Origin: Anisus vortex
Taxonomy: Eukaryota > Mollusca > Gastropoda > Planorbidae
Direction: 5' to 3'
Assembly (NCBI GenBank): GCA_949126835.1
Contig: OX421492.1
Location: forward strand, 44,046,998 to 44,110,997
Length of the DNA stretch: 64,000 nt
The notes beneath the pieces were generated by a model that saw nothing but the letters and a program-made list of their open reading frames with translations, did no database searches and was not told where the DNA came from. Positions 34,499 to 45,159 of this stretch are shown piece by piece; position 1 is the stretch's first letter, and every line of letters begins with the position of its first letter. Position numbers and translations under genes: made by a program.

Positions 34499-34544
34499 CA
34501 GTGCCGTTGCAAGGGATTTGGGGGCCCGGGGGGCTACGCCACTG
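34499..34544. mobile_element. 46-bp element consisting essentially of two hAT-like termini
   Basis: It starts CAGTGCCGTTGCAAGGGATT and ends GGGGGCTACGCCACTG, the same terminal types as the 34248-34403 element. It is bounded by identical 8-bp duplications CACGAGGG (34491-34498 and 34545-34552). At 46 bp almost nothing remains between the ends. Confidence 0.8.
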
Positions 34545-34609
34545 CACGAGGGGCCCCTACATAAATTTGGGAACAGGGCCACAACAATCCTAAATACGAC
34601 CCTGCATCG

Positions 34610-34730
34610 TGATAAAACTAGTTTTTAAGTAAATCACATTGTATAATTAGTTATAAGTAGTAGGCATAATATTATGGGATAGTTGTCACTGAAAATGGAA
34701 GCTATTTACTCCATCACCACATTAATTTTA
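34610..34730 (-). repeat. Dispersed repeat, inverted partner of 60-200
   Basis: The complement contains TTTTCAGTGACAACTATCCC, ACTACTTATAACTAATTATA and TTAAAAACTAGTTTTA, matching the first 200 bases of the window. It directly follows the outer hAT-like element. Confidence 0.6.
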
Positions 34731-36327
34731 AATTGTTAGGCCTATAAGTCTCATAGGCCCTAGATCTACACTGCGATCATTTTTGCTGTTTAGTTTTTGA
34801 GATTCAAATATAGACCTAGATCTATGCGCACTGCTAGACTAATAGGCCTACTAGTTTTATGCAATTAAGCATATATTTTTGATAACGCCACAAACTTTTT
34901 TTTAGTAGGCTAAATAGTAAATACTATTTTGGTTGCCTTTTGTGTGTGTGTGTGTGTGTGTTTGTACGTGAGAATCGCACGAGATCGACTCACCCGACTT
35001 ACCACCTAGTCTACATGGAATAGGCCTATATAGTAAACTTACTTTTTCTTTTTTTTTTTTCTCCAGAGCTTTCGGTCTGGCTTGCAAGTGTTGTACAGAA
35101 TGATTAGGCTATAGTCTATGAGGCCCGAGCTTGTCACATTTATCAGTTAGGCTACCCGGCCCATTGTGAACAAAAAAGTTTGGCGTGCCTAGGACTAGCA
35201 GACTAACGAGACAAAGAGTAAAAAAAGGAAACATCAACAACATAGATCTATGTGGAAAAACATTGTCACCATAACCAAAGCGTGATGTTTATTTTGAGTC
35301 CCCTAAGTCATTATACTTTCCTATAAATAAGTACTTTAATTAGCCTACATCTATGTGTATAGTTAATTTTAGTATCGCCACCGTATATTGCTACTATAGC
35401 CTCTCGAAATACACTTCGACCTATGATATTTTGTCAACATTGAATATTAGGCTATTAGGCCTACAGCTTAGGTCTACATTGAAAAAAATGTGTAAGCCTA
35501 CACATTATTAAAATATTTATAATAAATTAGTAGGAAGTAAGCCCCTGATGTTATAGTTCAAGGCCTTATACTTATGTGGTATAATAAAACAATTTATTTA
35601 ATTATCACTATCGTATCAACATAAAAATTAAACATGTATTTTTGAAGGTTATATTGTTGTGTGCATAATTATATAATTTAAAATGGTTTAAATTTGTGGA
35701 ATAGTATAAAAATCATATAGAAAATAAAAAGTCCATATTATTAGCTTTTGGCTCGTGTTTCGGTTACCACCCTGGCTATACAATGCCACTCACGCACACA
35801 GCAGTTCGGGTCGTGTTGACTCACCCATCCCTGCCTTGGATAGTGCACTTAACATGGTTGGTGCTTAATCCTGATGAGTTTAAGGGTAATTTTTTTTAAA
35901 CATTTCTTTTTTTAAACAACGCACATTGACAAAAAAAGTTTTCAAATGTAAATTGAAATAATTATTTCAAGATGGTCTAGTCTAGATTCTAGTCATTCTA
36001 GATCTAGACTAGATCTAATCTAGTCTACTTTAACTTTATTTATATTTATAACTTTAACTAATAGGCCTAAATTAAATGTTCGAATAATTTCAATAGTTAG
36101 GTCTAGTCAATAGATAGAATAGTGAATGATTCACCGTATTCTAAATAGTCAGATAATAACATAAGTCATAATATAAGCCATTAAGCCCTTTTTGTTTTCG
36201 TAAGTTAAAGTGCTAAAGTTAGACCATAAATCTACAGACAGCATGCAATAATTAGTGTGTTAATTTTTTCTCCACTATTTTTGTTTACACTGTGAATGTG
36301 TGCTTAAAATAATCAATCTGCCTTGTC
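34731..36327. other. No gene seen
   Basis: AT-rich DNA with a TG microsatellite near 34941-34960; no coding motif found. Confidence 0.55.
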
Positions 36328-36485
36328 AAGCCTGACCTTAGTTGGGGTAAAGGGTAAAGTAAAGGCGGCTGTGCATAGTGCTGGCCACACAATCCCCTAG
36401 TTTGCCATGGCCACAGAAACTGCAGAATGTTGCTTCACCGGCCTTATAGATCAATTCGTTCCGACGGGATACGGTACTTTACTTA
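36328..36485 (+). mobile_element. SINE copy of the same family, 5'-truncated
   Basis: Shares CTGACCTTAGTTGGGGTAAA, GGCGGCTGTGCATAGT, GGCCACAGAAACT and the end (GATCAATTCG...CCGACGGGATA then TACTTTACTT) with the SINE at 14089-14347, in the opposite orientation. The tRNA-like head is missing. Confidence 0.8.
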
Positions 36486-36617
36486 CTTACATTCTAAATA
36501 TTTCAATACAATTTATTGAGTCACAGTGTGAAATGGGGTAGGCTTTTTTTGGTAGCTACTCAAGTTACTATTTTAAGAAACATACTCTCTACTGCTATAT
36601 ACTATATATTATATATA

Positions 36618-37070
36618 TTAGAGACAGACCGAAACCAAATTTTTAGTTTTGGCCGAAAACGAAACCATACCGAATATTATACATTGACTTTCGGCCGAAA
36701 ACGAAACCAAAAGTTTAACTACAACTTCGGCCGAAAACGAAAAATAAACCAAAAATGAGAAACAAATGATTACAAAAGACTGCACATATGTGTAATATTA
36801 ATTAGTTTATAATGGTCTTTATATTTGAGTAAACCATTCTTCTGAGTGATTAAATAATCCGTTATTATCAACATCAGTCTTCTAGTTCACATTAAGGATG
36901 CTAATATCCTTTTTTTTTCTCAAAACCTATTTCCGATTCTCGAGTCAATATCAGTTTCGGCCGAAACAAAACAAAAGCTAACCCTTTGGCTTCGCCCGAA
37001 ACCGAAAACACACCGAAAAGGGTTTTTTGTCTATTTTCGGCGCCGAAACTGAATTTCAGTTGGTCTCTAA
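36618..37070. mobile_element. hAT-like MITE rich in GGCCGAAA motifs, 453 bp
   Basis: Ends TTAGAGACAGACCGAAA and (complement of the right end) TTAGAGACCAACTGAAA form inverted repeats. TATATATA flanks both sides (36610-36617 and 37071-37078), consistent with an 8-bp duplication but in AT-repeat DNA, so not decisive. The interior repeats TTCGGCCGAAAACGAAA-like words in both orientations. The open frame at 36516-36758 is incidental. Confidence 0.75.
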
Positions 37071-38411
37071 TATATATACATTAGCTCATTCATTGCATTT
37101 AGTTTATGAGATTGGAAGTGTATGCGCTTCAAATGTGAATGTGGAATTATTTTCAGATAGACTGATTTATACCAAGACTGTCCTGTAATTTTTTTTATAT
37201 TATTCTGGTTTTAATTAATGTTAATTATAAAAAAAAGTTAAGTTCTCAGAGACTCAAGTTGTTTTACTGATTCTACTGAGGATGCCTGCAAAAACAATTT
37301 TGTCATGATTATTTACAATAGTCATGAAGTCAACTCAGAAATTTAAACTAGCTCTTCTAGGGCAGGAGTAACTTAAGGTCAACTAGTAGGTTATTCTTCC
37401 TTGAGTCACTGACAGAGATTGTGTGGTTTGTCAAGTTCTACTTCACATGCAGTACTCGTGTTGATGATAGCTTCAATTGTTCATACATAATTTGTTGTAT
37501 GCTGTCCTCAAATAGATAAATGAACTGCGGGACATTTTTGTTGAAGCAGTGTTGAGAATATTATAAAATTGATGAGATAGTGAGTTTGATTGGTTGATTT
37601 CTTTCCTTTTGTTTATCTACTCATATTGATAGAATGTTGAGGTTTAAACAACAAGGCCGAAAGTTATGGTGAATCGCATGGTGGTTTTCAGGTCTGTCTC
37701 TCTTCTATACAGTTTTGTGTTGGTGGGGGTCATTTGTAGCCAGATGTTGTTGTCAGCTGTTTATTAAAGAGGGCAGGCTATCTTCTTTGTTCTGAGGAGA
37801 CGGCCCACATGGGCAATCAACACTGGTTTCAATGCCTAGACTTCAGGACATATACTGTCTTAGTCTTTTGTGCCCAAAAGAGTCTAAAGATAATTTGTGG
37901 GCTTGTTGAGAAATGTATAGTAAGAGTAATTTTTTATATGTTTTGGGTGGTTATTTTCCATCTTTAGTGTATTTTTTGTTTGCTAAAAACGTTCATATTT
38001 CAGCTGCATTGTGGGAAAAGTCTGTGGGTCTTTGCTGCCAGATTTTTCTAGTTGGTCAGCATCTCATTTCCTGTTATTTCACTGGTATCCACTGTTCTAC
38101 TTTTTACTTAAAGTTTTGGCTTAGTTTGTGAAGGGCTGTTCTTAGTTAAATTAGTTAGTGGTTTTTTTTTCATCCTAGAGAGACTATTTTGCTACTGTGT
38201 TAGAGAGTCTGTTGACTGCTGTTTTCATTCATTGGTTAATTAGATACAGACATAGGAAAGCCACCACTATAACACCGATTGCAAGCAGTGTGGAGTGGGG
38301 ATGTATGCTTTAAACATTATCAAAATGACCTGTGTAAACATACCTTTGCTTGTAAAAACAAGCTAATAATGGTTTTAAAAAAAAACAACTAAAAAGAATG
38401 ATGTAATTAGT

Positions 38412-38650
38412 GTTTAATTGTGGGACATGTGGTCAAGTGGTAGATCATTGGGATTGCTATACTGAAGGTCTTTGTTTCAAAACCAGTTTAACACCAGGAT
38501 TTTTCCTGGATCTGAAGGGTGTCCCTGGTTCTACTCAGCTCTGATGGGTACCTGACACAAGTTGAAGGCATTAGTAAAGATGTCTGGACAAAGTGCCATC
38601 CACACGATGGCCTTGTTTTATTGATGGCCATAGAATTGGTAAACATTTCT
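38412..38650 (+). mobile_element. Older SINE copy of the same family
   Basis: tRNA-like head with TGGTCAAGTGG (38430-38440) as a degraded A box and GTTTCAAAACC (38474-38484) as a B box, followed by CTCAGCTCTGATGGGTACCT, a word also found in the 14089-14347 copy. It is more diverged than the other two copies; the tail is not clear. Confidence 0.65.
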
Positions 38651-38907
38651 TACTAGTCATTTATACCGACAATGACTAAATGGGGTACTTAATTGTTTTG
38701 TGTTTCTATGTTTTTAAAGTAAACATATTCATCTCTGTGTCATAAATTTAACAAAATTATTTTAGCTTTAAAGGAGTTAAGCTGAGTTATGCACCTTGTT
38801 GATGCATCAAAAGAAAGTTTAATGAGCTGCAATGCTTTAAAAAAAATTGTTTAGTGAGGTTTCATTCTTTAATATATTTTATGTCAAGAATTTCTTTAAG
38901 GGTAGCT

Positions 38908-39190
38908 TTTGATCAGAACAAACTATAATATAAATATATCCTCTTTTATAGACTTTTGATCAGAACAAACTATAATATAAATATATCCTCTTTTATATAC
39001 TTTTGATCAGAACAAACTATAATATAAATATATCCTCTTTTATAGACTTTTGATCAGAACAAACTATAATATAAATATATCCTCTTTTATAGACTATTGA
39101 TCAGAACAAACTATAATATAAATATCCTCTTTTATAGACTATTGATCAGAACAAACTATAATATAAATATATCCTCTTTTATAGACTATT
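38908..39190. repeat. Minisatellite, 47-bp unit, ~6 copies
   Basis: The unit begins GACTTTTGATCAGAACAAAC and continues TATAATATAAATATATCCTC. One copy has lost a TATA. Very AT-rich. Confidence 0.93.
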
Positions 39191-40014
39191 CAACATCTAA
39201 TTTATAATCATAGGAATATTTATGAAAGATTAATGAACCATGTGCTGGTTTATATTTACGATAGCTTGCACCCATGCCCATGTAGTATATTCTTAATGTA
39301 TTCAAAACTTTACGTATGTAGGCAACTCATTAACATCATTTGTCACGTATAAATATTCACACTTAGTAGAACAAAACACACCTTGAATAATACAAATAGG
39401 TTTGAGGTATCTTAGTTTTCTAACTCAAGTTTTTATGGCCAATGTCTAAAACTAAAAATTAAAATCTATAGTTCTATTTTATTGTACAATTTGTTAAATA
39501 TCAATGTAGTAATGTATAGGCTAGCCTACCGTATATAGAAGATATAAAGTTAGGCATAGAGAGCACTCACTAGCACATTTTGAAACTTCTTGTTTAAATT
39601 GTGTGATAGGAAATTCAATATATTGTATAAAATTGATGTTTTGAATTGTCAATAAATTGTCTCATTTACTAGTTAGTCATTGTCTTACTTTTTTGTAAAG
39701 ATTTGTTTGTCATTTATTCAAATATTGCCTTGAACTATCATCCAGTTATGTTGATTCTAATCTACTTCAACCCACTATTCTCTTATATTTACAGTTAAAA
39801 GCTTGCTTCTTATCTAACTTTTATTTTTGCACCTAGCTTTGCTTTCTTCATTACATTTCAACATTCTCAATTAAGGTGCTCAAGCTTAGGAACAGTTCTT
39901 GTTCATTGTTGAAGTCAGTTACGCATTTATTAGTTGTGTCAAACTAAACACTATATCTTTGCCACTGTGGTTTAACAAAATCCTAAGACGCTATCAAATG
40001 CTTTTAAAAACTAG

Positions 40015-40874
40015 ACTATGATGTGATTGAAAATGTGAGGCTGGCTGGTCTTGTGGTTAGTTCCTATGATGTGATTGAAAATGTGAGCCGGCTGGTCTTG
40101 TGGTTAGTTCCTATGATGTGATTGAAAATGTGAGCCGGCTGGTCTTGTGGTTAGTTCGTATGATGTGATTGAAAATGTGAGGCCGGCTGGTCTTGTGGTT
40201 AGTTCCTATGATGTGATTGAAAATGTGAGCCGGCTGGTCTTGTGGTTAGTTCCTATGATGTGATTGAAAATGTGAGGCCGGCTGGTCTTGTGGTTAGTTC
40301 CTATGATGTGATTGAAAATGTGAGCCGGCTGGTCTTGTGGTTAGTTCCTATGATGTGATTGAAAATGTGAGGCCGGCTGGTCTTGTGGTTAGTTCCTATG
40401 ATGTGATTGAAAATGTGAGCCGGCTGGTCTTGTGGTTAGTTCCTATGATGTGATTGAAAATGTGAGGCCGGCTGGTCTTGTGGTTAGTTCCTATGATGTG
40501 GTTGAAAATGTGAGGCCGGCTGGTCTTGTGGTTAGTTCCTATGATGTGATTGAAAATGTGAGGCCGGCTGGTCTTGTGGTTAGTTCCTATGATGTGATTG
40601 AAAATGTGAGGCCGGCTGGTCTTGTGGTTAGTTCCTATGATGTGATTGAAAATGTGAGGCCGGCTGGTCTTGTGGTTAGTTCCTATGATGTGATTGAAAA
40701 TGTGAGGCCGGCTGGTCTTGTGGTTAGTTCCTATGATGTGATTGAAAATGTGAGGCCGGCTGGTCTTGTGGTTAGTTCCTATGATGTGATTGAAAATGTG
40801 AGGCCGGCTGGTCTTGTGGTTAGTTCCTATGATGTGATTGAAAATGTGAGGCCGGCTGGTCTTGTGGTTAGTTC
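40015..40874. repeat. Minisatellite, 47/48-bp unit, ~18 copies, built on a SINE head
   Basis: The unit contains GATGTGATTGAAAATGTGAG and GCCGGCTGGTCTTGTGGTTAG TTCCTAT. The left part alternates 47-bp (GAGCCGG) and 48-bp (GAGGCCGG) forms; the right part is uniform 48-bp. The last unit runs into the tRNA-like SINE at 40835-40995. The 168-codon open frame is not a gene. Confidence 0.95.
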
Positions 40875-40995
40875 ATCCGACTGTCAACAAAACGGCCTGG
40901 GTTCTATCCATGCCACACTACAGAAGTTTTGGGCCTAGTGAATGCAATAGTCTTCTATCTAGAAGGAATGTCTGTAAACCTATACACTATAAGTC
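40835..40995 (+). mobile_element. tRNA-like SINE whose tail matches a LINE tail
   Basis: The head has TGGTTAGTTC (A-box-like, 40865-40874) and GGGTTCTATCC (B-box-like, near 40899-40909). The tail at 40944-40993 (GCAATAGTCTTCTATCTAGA, AGGAATGTCTGTAA, ATAAG) resembles the LINE tail at 6440-6481 (GCAATAATCTTCTTCATAGA, AGGAGTGTCTGTAA, ATAAG). It lies directly at the end of the 48-bp array, whose unit contains the same head. Confidence 0.65.
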
Positions 40996-41659
40996 ATAAG
41001 TCAAATGTAATTTAAATATTTGACTTTGAGCTTCCTTTTTATTGACTACTCTCTGAAGATGTACTCCTTCTACATAGAGCACTCATTCCTTAACATCTGA
41101 TACAAGAGACTTGAGGATCTGCTTATTTCTGAATGTTATCCAAAGAAAATTTGCTATTTTGGTGTGTGTTTAATTGTGTTTTTTTTTTAAATTAAACGTA
41201 TGGAATCCTCTGTTATGAGTATCTACAGGGTCCACTGTTTTTTTTTAAATGGTCCAATGGGATTTCAGATAAGTCTTCTGCCCAGACCAAAAGAGAGGTG
41301 AACAGTAAAATGAGTTAGTTAAAACATAGAGACCAACTGATAGCATTGTAGAGACAGAGCTATTTTATTCAACTGGGGCCATTGTATATTTTGCATAGAA
41401 TCATTTAAGATTTTGTTTTTACCCAGAAAAAGTATCAACAGCAGGATGTCATGTGAAAATTTAAAAAAATGTTTTTTTAAATCATTTATATTAACTTTGC
41501 TTTTGAGAAATTCTCAAAAGGCTAAATGACCCACTTTCTACCATTCTATCAAGCTAAAGCTTGGCACATAGACTGGGTTGTCTATGACATCACATTTTAC
41601 ATTTTCCGCCCCACTTCCTATTTCCAATCCCTAAAAATCTGTTTTTCATGGTGAAATTT

Positions 41660-42344
41660 TGAAGAAAATAGTTTTGAGGAGCATTAAGCTTTAATCAAAA
41701 AAACAAATAGTTTTGAGGAACATTAACTTGATTAAGCTTTAATCAAAAAACAAATAGTTTTGAGGAACATTAACTTGATTAAGCTTTAATCAAAAAACAA
41801 ATAGTTTTGAGGAACATTAACTTGATTAAGCTTTAATCAAAAAACAAATAGTTTTGAGGAACATTAACTTAATTAAGCTTTAATCAAAAAACAAATAGTT
41901 TTGAGGAACATTAACTTAATTAAGCTTTAATCAAAAAACAAATAGTTTTGAGGAACATTAACTTGATTAAGCTTTAATCAAAAAACAAATAGTTTTGAGG
42001 AACATTAACTTGATTAAGCTTTAATCAAAAAACAAATAGTTTTGAGGAACATTAACTTAATTAAGCTTTAATCAAAAAACAAATAGTTTTGAGGAACATT
42101 AACTTAATTAAGCTTTAATCAAAAAACAAATAGTTTTGAGGAACATTAACTTAATTAAGCTTTAATCAAAAAACAAATAGTTTTGAGGAACATTAACTTA
42201 ATTAAGCTTTAATCAAAAAACAAATAGTTTTGAGGAACATTAACTTGATTAAGCTTTAATCAAAAAACAAATAGTTTTGAGGAACATTAACTTGATTAAG
42301 CTTTAATCAAAAAACAAATAGTTTTGAGGAACATTAACTTAATT
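41660..42344. repeat. Minisatellite, 47-bp unit, left part (~14 copies)
   Basis: The unit begins TTTTGAGGAACATTAACTTG and continues ATTAAGCTTTAATCAAAAAA. Units alternate CTTGATT and CTTAATT in runs. Interrupted by the element at 42345-42945. Confidence 0.95.
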
Positions 42345-42945
42345 GTGATGCAACCCCATGGAATGGTACTGAAGTCGGCAAAATGACATATTTAGTTTAA
42401 TGTTTTTAATAAAAGCTAATTCATTCATCTATACAGTGAAACAAAATTTCAAAAATCGATTAATTAGTTCAAAAGTTATTCAAAATTATATAAGAAAAGG
42501 TAAAGAAAGTCGTTTTGGAGAAAAATGAAAAATAAAATACTACCGATTTTTAACAGTTTAGCATTGTAACAGATAATTAAATATTACCAGGATAAACAAA
42601 TATCAACCAATCGCCATGAAATTAGGCAAACACTTTCATAATGAGTCAATACACAAGCTGTTAAAGTTTTAAAGATTTTAAAAAATATTTAGTTGACTTA
42701 TAAAAATTTTTATCTTGACAAGATATTTCATTTGATTTTATACAAAAGCTGCATAAAAACACATTTTTAAAAAACTTGCAAAAAGAATTTTAGTTTGAAA
42801 ATTTCACAGCTATAAGTTAAGGCATTAAACATTAGAAATCAATTATAATATTAAAAATGACCTAGGACTCATTTTACACATTATTTTGCATTTATTGAAA
42901 AATCAGTTTTACCGACATCCGTACCGGTTCGTGGGGTTGGATCAC
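42345..42945. mobile_element. 601-bp TIR element inserted in a minisatellite
   Basis: The left end GTGATGCAACCCCATGGAAT and the complement of the right end (GTGATCCAACCCCACGAACC) are inverted repeats of roughly 40 bp, continuing into GGTAC..GTCGG.AAAA. AATT flanks it on both sides (42341-42344, 42946-42949), and removing element plus one AATT restores the 47-bp array unit. No transposase. Confidence 0.88.
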
Positions 42946-43575
42946 AATTAAGCTTTAATCAAAAAACAAATAGTTTTGAGGAACATTAACTTGATTAAGC
43001 TTTAATAAAAAAACAAATAGTTTTGAGGAACATTAACTTGATTAAGCTTTAATAAAAAAACAAATAGTTTTGAGGAACATTAACTTGATTAAGCTTTAAT
43101 AAAAAAACAAATAGTTTTGAGGAACATTAACTTGATTAAGCTTTAATAAAAAAACAAATAGTTTTGAGGAACATTAACTTGATTAAGCTTTAATAAAAAA
43201 ACAAATAGTTTTGAGGAACATTAACTTAATTAAGCTTTAATCAAAAAACAAATAGTTTTGAGGAACATTAACTTGATTAAGCTTTAATAAAAAAAACAAA
43301 TAGTTTTGAGGAACATTAACTTGATTAAGCTTTAATCAAAAAACAAATAGTTTTGAGGAACATTAACTTGATTAAGCTTTAATAAAAAAAACTAATAGTT
43401 TTGAGGAACATTAACTTGATTAAGCTTTAATCAAAAAACAAATAGTTTTGAGGAACATTAACTTGAGTAAGCTTTAATAAAAAATCAAATAGTTTTGAGG
43501 AACATTAACTTGATAAAGCTTTAATCAAAAAACAAAAAGGCATAAGCTTTAATCAAAAAACAAAAAGGCAAACAA
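42946..43575. repeat. Minisatellite, 47-bp unit, right part (~13 copies)
   Basis: Same unit as 41660-42344, but most copies carry TTTAATAAAAAAAC rather than TTTAATCAAAAAAC, a form absent from the left part. The array decays into shorter fragments at its right end. Confidence 0.95.
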
Positions 43576-45077
43576 AAATGGATATATAGGAATTTAAAGA
43601 AAAAAACATTTTTTTTTAAATTTAGGCATAACCATGTCATTGTAAGAGCAAATACTTGAGATTTTGTAAGAAGAATAGTCAGTGAAGTTGTGCTGGGCAC
43701 ACCTAATGAGTCACATACTATACTTTGTAGTCAGTTGCTGAGGGTGGAGAATAGACTTTACCTTGTAGAACTGTGCACATGTTTCTAGGTTTGCTTGCAC
43801 ATGTGAATTGTGTATTTGCCTCCTACACAAGATCAGTGATGCAGTATGCAAGGAAGTTCAACCCAAAAAAAACTTTAAGTGGGAACAGTAGCAGTTGTCT
43901 GGCATTTTCTTTATGTAAGAACTTTGGTCCCACTACCAATCAAGGCTGAACAATGGCCCTATACACACAAAGTATACTGAGAGAAATATCTTGGGTATCT
44001 CTTATGGGTGTCAGTGGTAGTCAGTTTTTGTAAACATATCTTTGCATTATAGCCTCAGTTATCTATTTTCTAATGATATTTTATAGTGTTTTGTTTATGG
44101 GGCTATACATTTTTCTGCTGAAATGAAGATTAACAAAAACTTTTGTAATAAAAATTGAGTTTTGTAACATTGATTATACAGAAATTTCAAAACATTGATT
44201 AAACACAAAGTACTTTAGCATAAAGATTTTATATTTACTTCACAGGGTCCAATAGATCAAATTTGTGTAAGTGTGTGTTTTACCTGTAATGTGCTATACA
44301 ACTTTCCAGATGGACAATACCAACTAATTTAACAAACTCTCCCATCTATTAATTGTATGTTCATTTATCTGGATGCAAATATTTACAATTCAAACTTTTG
44401 TTTTATTAAGTATTTGGAATAAAGCTGCAGTATTCTAAAACCAACCTAAAACTGTATTTTTCCAAATTGTGCTACATTATTCAAGTATTTGTTTTACTGG
44501 ATGATAGAAAGCTATGAAATCTAAATCATTGTCTTTTTTTGTTGACATTGAGTCACACATCCTGCTTAAAGCTGACATAAACTCTTCTATTTAGTATAGT
44601 CCACCATTTTACTGGAGTAACCATGGTCATTTATTATAGAGTTAATAAAAAAGAACACATTTGACCTTTGAGCTTTTGAAGTATATTGTCATTTTAAGTG
44701 TTTCAATATACCGTAAATCCTAAGTGTCTAAACAATTAGCAACTCTTGTTTTTCTATGAGTAGATTCTATACCACAAATATAATTTGTTCATGTAAAACT
44801 CATATCTTTTATAGCACTCACACATAAATGTGGATCATATATTAATATCTTTTTTTCTTTTTTGTTTGCACCGTGATATTTAGTTGAGCAGTGGAGCAGT
44901 GTTGTACTATTGAATTAGAGAGACAGCTATTTGTTGGACTCATTGTAGCTATTGAATAATTAATAGAAAGCTGTTTAGCTTTCAACTAGGTGTGTTCTGT
45001 ATGGCTATGGTTTGTTAAAGATGATATTGCATTGTGATTGCAAGGTTTTTAATAGCTTGTTATTTTGTTCACTGTAG
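43576..45077. other. Probable intron or upstream DNA of the 45078 exon
   Basis: AT-rich unique sequence; no other exon recognised. Confidence 0.45.
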
Positions 45078-45159
45078 GATGGAATATGATCAGTACAGAG
45101 GTGAAAGTGAAGTAGAGGCAGATAGTGAACATGAAGATGGAGGATATCACTTCCATACA
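45078..45159 (+). CDS. Candidate coding exon of an unidentified plus-strand gene
   Basis: A polypyrimidine tract and acceptor (ttcactgtag) precede G-ATG, and a consensus donor (GTAAGT) follows after 81 coding bases. The 27 residues are acidic and non-repetitive: MEYDQYRGESEVEADSEHED then GGYHFHT. The paired strong splice sites around unique, hydrophilic sequence suggest a real first coding exon, with 5' untranslated exon(s) to the left. I cannot recognise the protein and see no convincing next exon; downstream DNA to 58 kb is mostly minisatellite. It could be a chance match. Confidence 0.45.

Larger units (their letters stand above)
34074..34604. mobile_element. Outer hAT-like element enclosing younger insertions
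   Basis: Left end CAGTGGCGTATTTAGG and right end CCTAAATACGACCCTG are imperfect inverted repeats, followed inward by GGAACAGGGGCCCC / GGGGCCCC...GGGAACAGG. Flanks CATGGGAT and CATCGTGA are only weakly alike. Two smaller elements with 8-bp duplications sit inside it. Confidence 0.6.
37079..40014. other. No gene recognised outside a SINE and a minisatellite
   Basis: Unique AT-rich DNA. A 72-codon hydrophobic frame at 37913-38131 has no homologue I know and no splice context. It could be intron or 5' region of the gene represented by the exon at 45078. Confidence 0.45.

Noticed and set aside
40015..43575. CRISPR-like regular repeats
   Set aside because: Units are directly abutting tandem copies with no unique spacers, in a eukaryotic locus.
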